A stretch of DNA of 64,000 bases from Ancylobacter vacuolatus (lineage in GTDB: Bacteria; Pseudomonadota; Alphaproteobacteria; Rhizobiales; Xanthobacteraceae), in contig NZ_JAUSUH010000001.1 in NCBI RefSeq assembly GCF_030813595.1, positions 248,001 to 312,000 of the forward strand. The letters are read 5' to 3'. Both the position numbers and the translations under genes were made by a program. Numbering within the stretch: the first letter of the stretch is position 1; each line of letters opens with the position of its first letter. Under the pieces are notes generated by a model. It worked only from the letters and a program-made list of their open reading frames with translations. It did not search any database and had not been told where the DNA came from. Below are positions 18,709-26,568 of this stretch, in pieces.

Positions 18709-19257
18709 ATGAGTTTAGCCAGCATGACATTCAATCGCACGGTATCCGCCTTCGTCGCGGCGGGCCGGCAGCCGCGCGGTATCCGGCAGGGATGCCGATA
18801 CGGCCTCGGGCTGGCCCTTGCGGCCCTGCTGTTAGCGAGCCAGCTTCTGGTCGCGAGCCTTGTGCCGGCCGGGGCCAATGTCGAGCAGCTCACTATCCTT
18901 ACCAAGGCGGGCCCGCTCGGGGTCGAGATCGAGATGGCGGTCACGCCCGCCCAGCGCTCCAAGGGCCTGATGTACCGGACCGAACTCGCGCCCAATTCCG
19001 GCATGCTGTTCGATTTCGGCGTTGATCAGCCGATCTCCATGTGGATGAAGAACACCTATATCCCGCTCGACATGCTGTTCATTCGCTCCGACGGGCGCAT
19101 TGCCAGCATCGCCACCGACACGGTGCCGTTGTCCACGGCGACGATCTCGTCCGGCGTGCCGGTCAAGGCGGTGCTGGAATTGCCCGCCGGCACGGTGCGC
19201 GCCAAGGGCATCGCCGTCGGCGACCGAATCGAGCACCGCCTGTTCGGCGGCGGCTAG
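18709..19257 (+). CDS. Exported DUF192 family protein
   Basis: 182 aa with a long N-terminal signal or anchor (hydrophobic GLALAALLLASQLLVASLV, about residues 46-68) followed by a compact DUF192 domain: EIEMAVTPAQRSKGLMYRTELAPNSGMLFDFG, MWMKNTYIPLDMLFI and AVLELPAGTVRAKGIAVGD. DUF192 proteins are widespread in Alphaproteobacteria, probably periplasmic, with no established biochemical function. Directly downstream of the cold-shock gene. ATG 18724 is an alternative start. Confidence 0.85.
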   Translation: MSLASMTFNRTVSAFVAAGRQPRGIRQGCRYGLGLALAALLLASQLLVASLVPAGANVEQLTILTKAGPLGVEIEMAVTPAQRSKGLMYRTELAPNSGMLFDFGVDQPISMWMKNTYIPLDMLFIRSDGRIASIATDTVPLSTATISSGVPVKAVLELPAGTVRAKGIAVGDRIEHRLFGGG

Positions 19258-19396
19258 AGCGCGATCCGATCAAATCGAAGCAATCCGATCGGTAAATCGC
19301 CCACTAACTCCAAGAGTGAGAACGCATTAGCCGGTTCGCTTCCGATACGAGCTGATCGGCGCGTGCTCCAGACGGAACGGGGAGGGTGCTCATCCG

Positions 19397-19415
19397 TTGG
19401 TGCAGACCGCACCAA
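19397..19415 (+). promoter_or_regulatory. Hairpin adjoining the ribosome site of the PPC-domain gene
   Basis: TTGGTGC (19397-19403) and GCACCAA (19409-19415) form a perfect 7 bp stem with a 5 nt loop. It ends one base before the strong ribosome site AGGAGG. Such a stem could affect ribosome access or be a protein or RNA binding site; no known riboswitch class is recognised. Confidence 0.4.
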
Positions 19416-19427
19416 CAGGAGGCGCCC

Positions 19428-19868
19428 ATGGCCATCATCAAGAAACTCGCGGACGCAGGTGAGCTTCGCACATTCGCGGTCATATTGGAGACCGGCGAGG
19501 AAGCGATGGCGGCGTTGCAGGACTTCGCACGCGTCGAGGGATTAACCGGCGCCCATCTGTCCGCCATCGGCGCCTTCAGTCACGGCGTCATCAGCTATTT
19601 CGACTGGGAGGCGAAGGCGTATCGGGACATTCCGGTCGACGAGCAGGTGGAAGTGGCCTCGCTCGCGGGCGATGTGGCGCTGAACCCGGACGGCACGCCG
19701 GCGGTGCATGTGCATGTGGTGCTTGGCCGGCGAGACGGCAGCGCCCTGGCCGGCCATCTCTCCAAGGGCTTTGTCCGCCCCACGCTGGAAATCATCGTCA
19801 CCGAGACGCCGGCCCATCTGCGCAAACAGATCGACCCGCAAAGCGGGCTGGCGCTGATTCGCCACTAA
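19428..19868 (+). CDS. PPC/DUF296 domain protein
   Basis: 146 aa. Single PCC/PPC (DUF296) domain: FAVILETGEEAMAALQDFAR, AHLSAIGAFSHGVISYFDWE, ASLAGDVALNPDGTPAVHVHVVLGRRDGSALAGHL. The PAVHVHVVLG and GHL histidines are family hallmarks that can bind metal. In plants this domain accompanies AT-hooks; bacterial stand-alone versions have no firm role, so the common name DNA-binding protein should be read cautiously. Start ATG 19428 follows an ideal AGGAGG. Confidence 0.88.
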   Translation: MAIIKKLADAGELRTFAVILETGEEAMAALQDFARVEGLTGAHLSAIGAFSHGVISYFDWEAKAYRDIPVDEQVEVASLAGDVALNPDGTPAVHVHVVLGRRDGSALAGHLSKGFVRPTLEIIVTETPAHLRKQIDPQSGLALIRH

Positions 19869-19884
19869 GGGTCGGGATCAAGGC

Positions 19885-19961
19885 TGGTCGGGGCAGCAGG
19901 ATTCGAACCTGCGACCTGAAGTACCCAAAACTTCCGCGCTACCGGGCTGCGCTATGCCCCG
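19885..19961 (-). tRNA. tRNA-Pro (anticodon TGG)
   Basis: Minus-strand cloverleaf beginning CGGGGCATAGCGCAGCC with D-arm GGTAGCGC. The anticodon arm GAAGT-TTTGGGT-ACTTC carries TGG, the T-arm contains GTTCGAATC, and CCA is encoded at 19885-19887. It lies 16 nt beyond the PPC gene on the other strand. Confidence 0.95.
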
Positions 19962-20115
19962 ACACCTTGAACGCCCGCATGAACGGGCAACGTCTTCGCG
20001 CCCGCTTGGGCCGGGCCGCTGTCAGATGGCACAGAAGCATCCCGGTCGGCAAGATGCGGCGGGCGGAAGGCCCGCGCCACAGGGGACGCCGGCCCACCGC
20101 TCCAGGCTGGATCGA

Positions 20116-20373
20116 CTATCGCGCGGAGGCGACCTTGCGCTTGGCGGCTGCGCTCGGCTTGGCAGCTACAGGCTTGGCGGCGGCCGCTGCGCGCTCGGAG
20201 GCTTCCTTCGCCAGCCGCGCCGCCCGAAGCTGGGCGGTCTTGACCTCCCGCCGGGCGACTTCCTGGTGAATCGTCTCCATGGCGGCGCGCGAGATCGCCT
20301 CGGCCTTGGTTTCCAGCCGGCTCAGCGCCGGCTTGGAGACGGGAAGGGCGGTGGCGGGCAAGTTATGGCTCAT
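20116..20373 (-). CDS. Hypothetical small Ala/Lys-rich helical protein
   Basis: 85 aa from ATG 20373, preceded by AAAGGAA at good spacing. I do not recognise a family. The middle (residues ~15-55, LSRLETKAEAISRAAMETIHQEVARREVKTAQ) looks like a long amphipathic helix. The C-terminal third is Ala/Lys/Pro low-complexity (AAAAKPVAAKPSAAAKRK) and very basic. There is no signal peptide. It lies just downstream of rpsU on the same strand, so it might bind nucleic acid or ribosomes; this is speculation. Confidence 0.6.
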   Translation of the reverse strand: MSHNLPATALPVSKPALSRLETKAEAISRAAMETIHQEVARREVKTAQLRAARLAKEASERAAAAAKPVAAKPSAAAKRKVASAR

Positions 20374-20435
20374 GGGTCGATTCCTTTTGATGTCGTCAGG
20401 CACGGTCTCAAGGCGCGTGAGGTCGCAGCGCGAGA

Positions 20436-20717
20436 TTAGTCGGCCGAAGGCGCCTGCGGCGCCGCCGGGCGGGCGAAGGCCGGGCGGGTTGAAGGCTTCT
20501 TCTTCGGGGCGGCGATCAGCCCCTCACGAACCGCCTGCTTGCGCGCCACCTTGCGCGCGCGACGAACGGCTTCGCCTGCTTCGCGGTTGCGACGCTCGGA
20601 GGGTTTCTCATAGGCGCGGCGCGCCCGCATCTCCCGGAAAATGCCTTCGCGCTGCATCTTCCGCTTCAGAACCTTCAACGCCTGGTCAACATTGTTATCG
20701 CGTACGAGAACCTGCAA
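20436..20717 (-). CDS. rpsU: 30S ribosomal protein S21
   Basis: 93 aa from TTG 20717, giving the family N-terminus [30 protein letters not shown]. Then follow [32 protein letters not shown] and a basic Pro/Ala-rich tail of about 28 residues ([22 protein letters not shown]) absent from short S21 forms. An ATG at 20762 would add [15 protein letters not shown] but has no ribosome site, whereas the TTG has AGGA-like sequences upstream; the start is therefore a judgement. S21 is a small-subunit protein needed for translation initiation. Confidence 0.92.
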   Translation of the reverse strand: MQVLVRDNNVDQALKVLKRKMQREGIFREMRARRAYEKPSERRNREAGEAVRRARKVARKQAVREGLIAAPKKKPSTRPAFARPAAPQAPSAD

Positions 20718-20762
20718 ATCCTGTCCAATCCTATGGTCGAGTCGAATGGTAAAAATCGCCAT

Positions 20763-21133
20763 CGCGAACGACGACGTTGTTCTTATATAGGACGAGAGAC
20801 AGAAAAAGTCAGGGGGCTCTACGCCCCGACATGCGCGAGCGCGCTCCCTCTGAGCGCCAGAATGGGCCGCGATCCGGCCTCGGATGCTCTCGCTGCGGCG
20901 CCGAATTGCCTTCGCGCATCCGCGAATGCTGCCACGTAACCCCTGGGGTGCCGGCGCCCCGGGCGAAGACGCTGCGAGGTCGCGCGGCCGCCGGGAGCGG
21001 CGGATGGGGAAGCGGGCGCAGGGCCATTGCCAGAACGTAGCGACCGCCTTAATCAGGGCGGGCGAAGCGCCTGGCCCGCTTGGACGCTGGCGCACGGCGC
21101 GGCGGGAGCGGCGAGGCAAGGGAGCGAGGGGAA
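20763..21133. other. Intergenic region between rpsU and the complex I subunit gene
   Basis: About 370 bp separating divergent genes; frames crossing it are arginine-rich and have no ribosome sites. It should contain both promoters (a TATATAAGA-like stretch sits just upstream of rpsU on the minus strand). No RNA gene or repeat was recognised. Confidence 0.5.
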
Positions 21134-21439
21134 ATGGTCGCACGTATCTACAAGCCGACCCGGACCGCCATGCAGTCCGGCAACGCACGAACCAAGCTGT
21201 GGGTGCTCGACTACGAGCCCGAGCAGCCGCGCCTTGTCGAGCCGCTGATGGGCTATACCAGCTCCGGCGACATGAAGAGCCAGCTGCGCCTGCGCTTCGA
21301 CACCAAGGAAGAGGCCGTGGCCTATGCCGAGCGGCATGGCATCGCCTACCAGCTGCAGGAGCCGCAGGAAGCGGCCCGGCGCCGCATGGCCTATTCCGAC
21401 AATTTCAGCTTCCGCCGCATCGGCCAGTGGACCCACTGA
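21134..21439 (+). CDS. NADH:ubiquinone oxidoreductase accessory subunit (NDUFS4-like, ETC complex I family)
   Basis: 101 aa. Matches the 18 kDa NDUFS4-type accessory subunit typical of alphaproteobacterial and mitochondrial complex [66 protein letters not shown], and the C-terminal SYSDNF-like [16 protein letters not shown]. It helps stabilise the NADH-oxidising arm. ATG 21134 follows GAGGGGAA; the upstream extension of the frame is non-homologous. It stands alone, far from any nuo operon, as is usual for this gene. Confidence 0.92.
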   Translation: MVARIYKPTRTAMQSGNARTKLWVLDYEPEQPRLVEPLMGYTSSGDMKSQLRLRFDTKEEAVAYAERHGIAYQLQEPQEAARRRMAYSDNFSFRRIGQWTH

Positions 21440-21463
21440 CCGCCCTGCCGGCGGGCACAGGCG

Positions 21464-21540
21464 GGCCGCGTAGCTCAGCTGGATAGAGCAGCCGCCTTCT
21501 AAGCGGCAGGTCGCTGGTTCGAGCCCAGCCGCGGTCGCCA
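21464..21540 (+). tRNA. tRNA-Arg (anticodon TCT)
   Basis: Acceptor GGCCGCG (21464-21470) pairs with CGCGGTC before the discriminator G and encoded CCA. D-arm AGCTCAGCTGGATAGAGC, anticodon arm CCGCC-TTCTAAG-CGGC with TCT, and T-arm GGTTCGAGCC. It reads AGA codons, rare in this genome. It lies 24 nt after the complex I subunit gene. Confidence 0.95.
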
Positions 21541-21628
21541 TCCCTTGCTGCTAGCAGGCCGGGTCGGCATGCTTGCGCGGCAAGGGCGGGCGAGGCTAAG
21601 CCTGCTTCGCCTGTTCCGCGAGTTTCCC

Positions 21629-22213
21629 ATGCCCCCCCTTCTTCGCCTCTACCTCGCCGGGCCCGACGTGTTCCGGCCGGATGCCTCAGCCCAAGGCGCG
21701 CGGCTTGCTGCCATCTGTGCCCGCGCGGGCGCGCAGGGTCTGTTTCCCCTGCATGAAGAGGGCGTCGATATCCGCAGGGCCTGCATCGACATGATCGACG
21801 CGGCCGACGCGCTGGTGGCCAACATCACCCCGTTTCGCGGCGTCCATATGGACCCCGGCACCGCGTTCGAGATCGGCTATGCCGAGGCGCGCGGCAAGCC
21901 GGTGTTCCTGTGGTCGGCCGACCGCCGCCCGCTCATCGAACGCAACCCACCCGTGGCCGATGGCCGGGACGGGGAGGGCCATCTGGTGGAGGACTGGGGC
22001 AAGCCGGAGAACCTGATGATCGTGCCCGATGGGCGCACGGTCTGGTCGTCGCCCGAGGAGGCGGTGGCCGAGGCGGTGTCGGCGCTGGGCTTCACGGCAA
22101 AGAACCGCGAGCTGCAGCGCCGCACGCGGCGATCGGTGGTGATCGCAGTCGCCGTGAGCCTGGCCGCCGCGCTGCTGGCGGGCAGCCTCGCGGACTGGTT
22201 GGTCGGCTGGTAG
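21629..22213 (+). CDS. Nucleoside 2-deoxyribosyltransferase-like protein with C-terminal membrane helix
   Basis: 194 aa. The N-terminal 150 residues are a nucleoside 2-deoxyribosyltransferase fold: LRLYLAGPDVFRPDA, DMIDAADALVANITPFRGVHMDPGTAFEIGYAEARGKPVF. The conserved Glu in GTAFEIGYA is the position of the catalytic nucleophile in the family, which swaps bases on deoxynucleosides or hydrolyses nucleotides. Unusually, residues ~167-194 form a single hydrophobic segment (SVVIAVAVSLAAALLAGSLADWLVGW) that should tether the enzyme to the membrane by its C-terminus. ATG 21629 gives the domain start. Confidence 0.82.
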   Translation: MPPLLRLYLAGPDVFRPDASAQGARLAAICARAGAQGLFPLHEEGVDIRRACIDMIDAADALVANITPFRGVHMDPGTAFEIGYAEARGKPVFLWSADRRPLIERNPPVADGRDGEGHLVEDWGKPENLMIVPDGRTVWSSPEEAVAEAVSALGFTAKNRELQRRTRRSVVIAVAVSLAAALLAGSLADWLVGW

Positions 22214-22378
22214 CCGAGGGCGGGCGCCACGCATTCGCCGGCCGACATCTTTGGCTTATGCATCCGCTCCAAGATGTGGACGGAACCTTTTTCTGCATTG
22301 CGCCGTTGTCTGTCCGAACGGATCGGAGCTCATGCTCTGATCCAGAAGCAAAAGCTTTCAGACGACGGAGATGACATC

Positions 22379-22663
22379 ATGCGCAAGTTCATTCTTGCCT
22401 CTGCTACTCTGGGCATCCTCACTGCCGGCGGCGTCGGCGCCGCTTTCGCCGACCAGCCTGCCTATCGCGGCCAGGTCTATGAGGGGCGCAACGCCTATAT
22501 GGGCGAGCGCTATTATGGCGGCCCGGACTATGCCCCGCAGTATCGTACCGCGCCGCTCGGCCCGGCCTATGGCTATGAGCCGTCCTATGCCGACCCGTGG
22601 GTCATGCGCGGCGATCAGGCGATCATCAACCAGGAGCGTGCGAACAAGCGCAGCGAGCGCTGA
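22379..22663 (+). CDS. Small secreted Tyr/Pro-rich protein of unknown function
   Basis: 94 aa with a clear signal peptide (MRKFILASATLGILTAGGVGAAFA, cleavage near residue 24, AFA-DQ). The mature ~70 residues are rich in Tyr, Gly and Pro (YRGQVYEGRNAYMGERYYGGPDYAPQYR) and end in charged NQERANKRSER. No family recognised; similar short tyrosine-rich envelope proteins are common in Rhizobiales. It is monocistronic: a strong terminator follows at 22690. Confidence 0.7.
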   Translation: MRKFILASATLGILTAGGVGAAFADQPAYRGQVYEGRNAYMGERYYGGPDYAPQYRTAPLGPAYGYEPSYADPWVMRGDQAIINQERANKRSER

Positions 22664-22689
22664 TTTCGCAACCGAATTCCTGATCGGAG

Positions 22690-22717
22690 CGGGCGAGCCT
22701 TGGGCTCGCCCGTTTTC
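22690..22717 (+). terminator. Rho-independent terminator
   Basis: CGGGCGAGCC (22690-22699) and GGCTCGCCCG (22703-22712) form a perfect 10 bp stem with a TTG loop, followed by TTTTCG. It terminates the small secreted-protein gene. Confidence 0.85.
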
Positions 22718-22804
22718 GTTTGTATAGGCTCCGGCTTGACGGGCGACCCCGCGCCTTTCTTGAATGGCGGTGCGGCGACGCGCCGCCTTCGTTCGGAGAC
22801 CACC

Positions 22805-24064
22805 ATGACCAAGCACGCCGGCACACTTCCCGATCTGCTCTCGCACGAGGAAAGGCTGGACCGGCTTGGCGCCGTCGCCGTGCATGTCGGGCTGGGCCTG
22901 CGGCCGGGGCAGGAACTGGTGATGACCGCCTCGCTCGACGCGCTGCCGCTGGTGCGTCGAATCACCGAACACGCCTACAAGGCCGGTGCCAGCCTCGTCA
23001 CCACGCTGTTCAGCGACGAGGAAGCGGCGCTGATGCGCTTCCGCAACGCGCCCGACGACAGCTTCGATGCCGCCAGCGGCTGGCTCTATGAGGGCATGGC
23101 CAAGGCCTTCGCCTCAGGCGCGGCGCGGCTCGCCATTTCCGGCGAGAACCCGTCCCTGCTCGCCAATGAGAACCCCGACAAGGTGTCGCGCGCCAACCGC
23201 GCGCGGTCCAAGGCCTATATGCCAGCGCTGTCGCACATCGCCAATTTCGACATCAACTGGACCATCGTGTCCTATGCCTCGCCGGCCTGGGCGAAAGCGA
23301 TGTTTCCCGATGATCCGGAGGACATCGCCGTCGCCAAGCTCTGGCACGCCATCTTCGCCGCCTCGCGGGTCGATGCCGCCGATCCGGTGGCGGCATGGGC
23401 AGCCCATAACGGCGAACTGCAGGCGCGCACCGCTCGCCTCAACGCCAGCCGCTACGCGGCGCTGCGCTTCCGCGGGCCCGGCACCGACCTCACCGTCGGT
23501 CTGGCCGACGAGCATGAATGGGCGGGCGGCGCCTCGCAGGCCAAGAACGGCATCACCTGCAATGCCAACATCCCCACCGAGGAAGTCTTCACTACGCCGC
23601 ACCGCGCCCGCGTCGATGGCTACGTCGCCAGCACCAAGCCGCTCGCCTATCAGGGCACGCTGATCCAGGACATCGCGGTGCGCTTCGAGGGCGGCCGCAT
23701 CGTCGAGGCGCAGGCGCGAACGGGGGCCGACGTGCTGAACAAGGTGCTGGACACCGATGAAGGCGCCCGCCGGCTCGGCGAGGTGGCGCTGGTGCCGCAT
23801 TCCTCGCCGATTTCGAAGAGCGGCCTGCTATTCTACAACACTCTGTACGACGAGAACGCCGCCAGCCACATCGCGCTCGGCCAGTCCTACTCCAAGTGCT
23901 TCGTCAACGGCGCCTCGCTCTCGCCGGATGAGTTGGCCGCGCGCGGCGCCAATACGAGCCTCATCCATATCGACTGGATGATCGGTTCCGGCGAGGTCGA
24001 TGTCGACGGCATCAGCGCCTCCGGCAGCGCCGAGCCGGTGATGCGCAAGGGCGAATGGACGTGA
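22805..24064 (+). CDS. Aminopeptidase, M29 (thermophilic metallo-aminopeptidase) family
   Basis: 419 aa. Cytoplasmic dinuclear metallopeptidase that releases N-terminal amino acids. Family elements in order: LAVHVGLGLRPGQELVMTAS-like N-domain, LAISGENPSLLANE, FRGPGTDLTVGLADEHEWAGG, NIPTEEVFTTPHRARVDGYV (metal-ligand Glu and His), HIALGQSYSKC and SLIHIDWMIGSGEVDVDG at the end (His and Asp ligands). ATG 22805 has GGAGA upstream; the open frame before it crosses the terminator of the previous gene. Confidence 0.92.
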   Translation: MTKHAGTLPDLLSHEERLDRLGAVAVHVGLGLRPGQELVMTASLDALPLVRRITEHAYKAGASLVTTLFSDEEAALMRFRNAPDDSFDAASGWLYEGMAKAFASGAARLAISGENPSLLANENPDKVSRANRARSKAYMPALSHIANFDINWTIVSYASPAWAKAMFPDDPEDIAVAKLWHAIFAASRVDAADPVAAWAAHNGELQARTARLNASRYAALRFRGPGTDLTVGLADEHEWAGGASQAKNGITCNANIPTEEVFTTPHRARVDGYVASTKPLAYQGTLIQDIAVRFEGGRIVEAQARTGADVLNKVLDTDEGARRLGEVALVPHSSPISKSGLLFYNTLYDENAASHIALGQSYSKCFVNGASLSPDELAARGANTSLIHIDWMIGSGEVDVDGISASGSAEPVMRKGEWT

Positions 24065-24169
24065 GAATGGCGTTTTGGGGCGGGGCGGCTTCCTGATGTC
24101 GCCGATCTATGGTGAAGTTCCCCGGCCTTGCGATCGGCCGAATCCGGTCGCCGGACGGGGGACATGGTG

Positions 24170-26281
24170 ATGTGTCGTTGGCGCGCCTGGTGGAAAGGGC
24201 TTCCCGCCCTTGCCGTGCTGGTGGCGCTTGCCGTCACCTTTGCGCGCGCGCCGGTGGAGCAGGACCTGGCCGAGCGGGCGGAGACGCTGCTCTCGGTCAT
24301 CGGCGAATCCTGGGCCCATGCCCGCTTCGAGGGCCGCAATGCCCTGCTTGAAGGCGAGGCGCTGTCGGAGGAAGCGCGAATCAAGGTGCGCTACGAGCTG
24401 GCGCGCCTGTCGGGCGTGCGGGTGGTCGAGGACCTCACGACCCTGCTGCCGGAACGCCGACCCTTCACCTTCGCCGCCATCCGCGACGGCAGCAAGCTGC
24501 ACCTGGAAGGCTATGTGCCTTCCTCCTATGCGCGGCGCCGCATCGCCGAGGCGGCGGCCGCCATGGCGCCGGGGATCGTGGTGACGGGCGAGAAGGAACT
24601 GGTGCGGGCGCGCGGCGTGCCGGCCGGCGATTTCATCGGTGTCGTCACCTTCGGCATCCAGCAACTGGCCAAGATGCCGGCGGGCCGCATCACCATTTCC
24701 GACGATGCCTTCTCGATCGAGGGCCGGGCGCCGGATTTTGCCAGCTATGATGCGCTGGAAGTCACCGTCCGCAGCGAGCTGCCCGGCGATTTCGATCTGG
24801 CGCGCTTTGCCGTGCTGCCGCCGATCGTGTCGCCCTTCATCTGGTCGGCGGCGCGCGAGAAGGATGGCGACGTCACCCTCTCCGGCTATATCCCGCTCGG
24901 CGACGCCCGGCGCGCCCTGCTCGACATGGTGCGCGGCGCCGTGCCGGGAGCGGCGATCTCCGACCGGCTGCGGCTGGCCGATGGCGCCCCGCCGACCGAG
25001 GGCTGGCTCAAGGCGGTTGCCTTCGCTCTCGGCCAGCTGGGCCGGCTACCGAACGGCACGGTGACGCTGTCGGGCACCACCATCGCCATCGACGGCACCG
25101 CCCCGGATTTCGCCGCCTATGACGCCCTCGCCGGGGCGCGGCGCAATGTACCCGAGGGCTATACGCTGACCCGGTTCGCGGTCGAGCCGCCGCGCGTCGA
25201 CCCCTTTGTGTGGGGCGTGCAGCGCACCGCCAACGGGCTGCGGCTGACCGGCTATGCGCCCTCGGAAGAGGCCAAACGGCTGGTTCTCGACGCGGTGCGC
25301 GGCGATTTTCCCGGCGTGCCGGTGAGCGACGAGATGCGGATCGCGATGGGCGGGCCGGCCGGCGAGGCCTGGGTTTCGGCCACCAGCTTCGGCGTCGACC
25401 AGCTGTCGCGTCTGCGCCAGGGGGCGGTGCGTGGCACGGGCACGACGCTCTCGATCTCCGGCGAGGCGCTTGATGCGGCGGCCTTCATGACCGTTCGCGC
25501 CGCGCTGGAACAATCGCCGCCGCGTGGCTTCACCCTGCGCAGCGATGTGCGCCCCCCGGTCGTTTCGCCCTATGTCTTCAGCCTGCGCAAGGATGGCGAC
25601 GGCCTGACGCTGTCGGGCTTCTTTCCCTCACCCTCCGAGCATGAACGCCTGGTTGAGGCCGCCAAGACCCAGTTCTTCGGCGCCCGGCTGAACGACGTCT
25701 CGGCCATCGCGCAAGGCGCGCCACAGGGCTTCACCGCCGCCGTCATGACGGCGATGCGCCAGCTGTCGCGGCTGGAAAGCGGCGAGGTGCGCTTCGACGA
25801 CGTTCAGCTCAAAGTCACCGGGACGGTTCTCTATCCCGAGGCCGTCACCTCGGTGCGGGCCAATCTGGCGGCCGGATTGCCCTCCGGCTTTACGCTCGAC
25901 GTGGAGCTCAATGTCGCACCGGCCCCAGTTCCCGTCGATGCTACGGCCTGCCAGAGCGTCATCAATCACCTGCTGGAGAGGGGCACCATCACCTTCGCCG
26001 CCACGGACGCAACCATCGAGACCTCCAGCTTCGGCCTGCTCGACCGTATAGCCGCCGCGGCGTCGAGCTGCCCGGACGCGCTGATCGAGATTTCCATCCG
26101 GCAGCCGGACACGGAGGCGGCGGTGGCAGCGGCACGGGCGCAATCGCTGGTGCAGTATCTCGCCGCCGCCGGCATCGCTCCCGACCGGCTGATCACCGGC
26201 GAGCAACCCTCGCTCGCGGTGCAGACCCCCGCCGATCCGAGCGTCCCCGCCGCCGCCGGCGTGCAGCTGATCGTGAGGTGA
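24170..26281 (+). CDS. Envelope protein with four ~123-residue BON-like repeats and an OmpA-like C-terminus
   Basis: 703 aa. One N-terminal membrane helix or signal (ALAVLVALAVTFA, residues ~13-26) leads into a periplasmic part with four tandem repeats beginning near Pro98, Pro222, Pro345 and Pro467. Each opens with a PFxW/PYVF box, then a DGDxLTLSGYxP segment, and closes with RFAVxPPxVS. The (L/V)xGYxP core resembles BON domains, which associate with membranes. Residues ~600-703 (TITFAATDATIETSSFGLLDRIAAAASSCPDALIEI) resemble an OmpA peptidoglycan-binding domain. ATG 24170 is chosen because GGGGG lies 8 nt before it; 24128 and 24164 are alternatives. Function unknown, probably envelope structure. 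Confidence 0.75.
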   Translation: MCRWRAWWKGLPALAVLVALAVTFARAPVEQDLAERAETLLSVIGESWAHARFEGRNALLEGEALSEEARIKVRYELARLSGVRVVEDLTTLLPERRPFTFAAIRDGSKLHLEGYVPSSYARRRIAEAAAAMAPGIVVTGEKELVRARGVPAGDFIGVVTFGIQQLAKMPAGRITISDDAFSIEGRAPDFASYDALEVTVRSELPGDFDLARFAVLPPIVSPFIWSAAREKDGDVTLSGYIPLGDARRALLDMVRGAVPGAAISDRLRLADGAPPTEGWLKAVAFALGQLGRLPNGTVTLSGTTIAIDGTAPDFAAYDALAGARRNVPEGYTLTRFAVEPPRVDPFVWGVQRTANGLRLTGYAPSEEAKRLVLDAVRGDFPGVPVSDEMRIAMGGPAGEAWVSATSFGVDQLSRLRQGAVRGTGTTLSISGEALDAAAFMTVRAALEQSPPRGFTLRSDVRPPVVSPYVFSLRKDGDGLTLSGFFPSPSEHERLVEAAKTQFFGARLNDVSAIAQGAPQGFTAAVMTAMRQLSRLESGEVRFDDVQLKVTGTVLYPEAVTSVRANLAAGLPSGFTLDVELNVAPAPVPVDATACQSVINHLLERGTITFAATDATIETSSFGLLDRIAAAASSCPDALIEISIRQPDTEAAVAAARAQSLVQYLAAAGIAPDRLITGEQPSLAVQTPADPSVPAAAGVQLIVR

Positions 26282-26284
26282 GGC

Positions 26285-26419
26285 ATGTTATTCTTGGCGC
26301 TTGAACTCTGGCCCTATCTGGCCGCCGCCCTCGCCATTGGCCTTGCCACGGGTTGGTGGAGCGGCTGTGCGCCGGCGCGGGCCCGAACGCCGGCCCCCGA
26401 CACGAGGAAGGGCGCGTGA
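26285..26419 (+). CDS. 44-residue single-pass membrane microprotein
   Basis: 44 aa (MLFLALELWPYLAAALAIGL at the start), beginning 3 nt after the stop of the BON-repeat gene. One hydrophobic helix at residues ~2-24 is followed by a GWWSG turn and a basic, Pro/Ala-rich tail (ARARTPAPDTRKGA). Close spacing and the 1-nt stop/start overlap with the next small ORF (TGATG) suggest one translationally coupled unit. No family recognised. Confidence 0.55.
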   Translation: MLFLALELWPYLAAALAIGLATGWWSGCAPARARTPAPDTRKGA

Positions 26420-26529
26420 TGATCCCTTTCGCCATCGACGTGACGCTGCTTCTGGTGGGGACGTACCTCATTGGCTGTGTCGGCGGCTGCTGGCTCCGCC
26501 GCATGTTGGGCGGCCGCCGGCCGGGCTGA
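26419..26529 (+). CDS. 36-residue single-pass membrane microprotein
   Basis: 36 aa starting at ATG 26419, whose A is the last base of the previous stop (TGATG coupling); GTG 26416 in the same frame is an alternative. Residues ~3-23 (PFAIDVTLLLVGTYLIGCVGG) form one membrane helix and the C-terminus is strongly basic (RRMLGGRRPG), predicting a cytoplasmic tail. It is the last gene of the unit with the BON-repeat protein; the lytic transglycosylase gene converges on it. No family recognised. Confidence 0.5.
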   Translation: MIPFAIDVTLLLVGTYLIGCVGGCWLRRMLGGRRPG

Positions 26530-26568
26530 GGCGGATGAGGGGGCGGCGGCAGCGCCGTCCCACAGCGG

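Noticed and set aside
16293-21540. tRNA genes as integration sites of a genomic island
   Set aside because: No integrase gene, no direct repeat of a tRNA 3' end and no compositional shift next to any of the three tRNAs.
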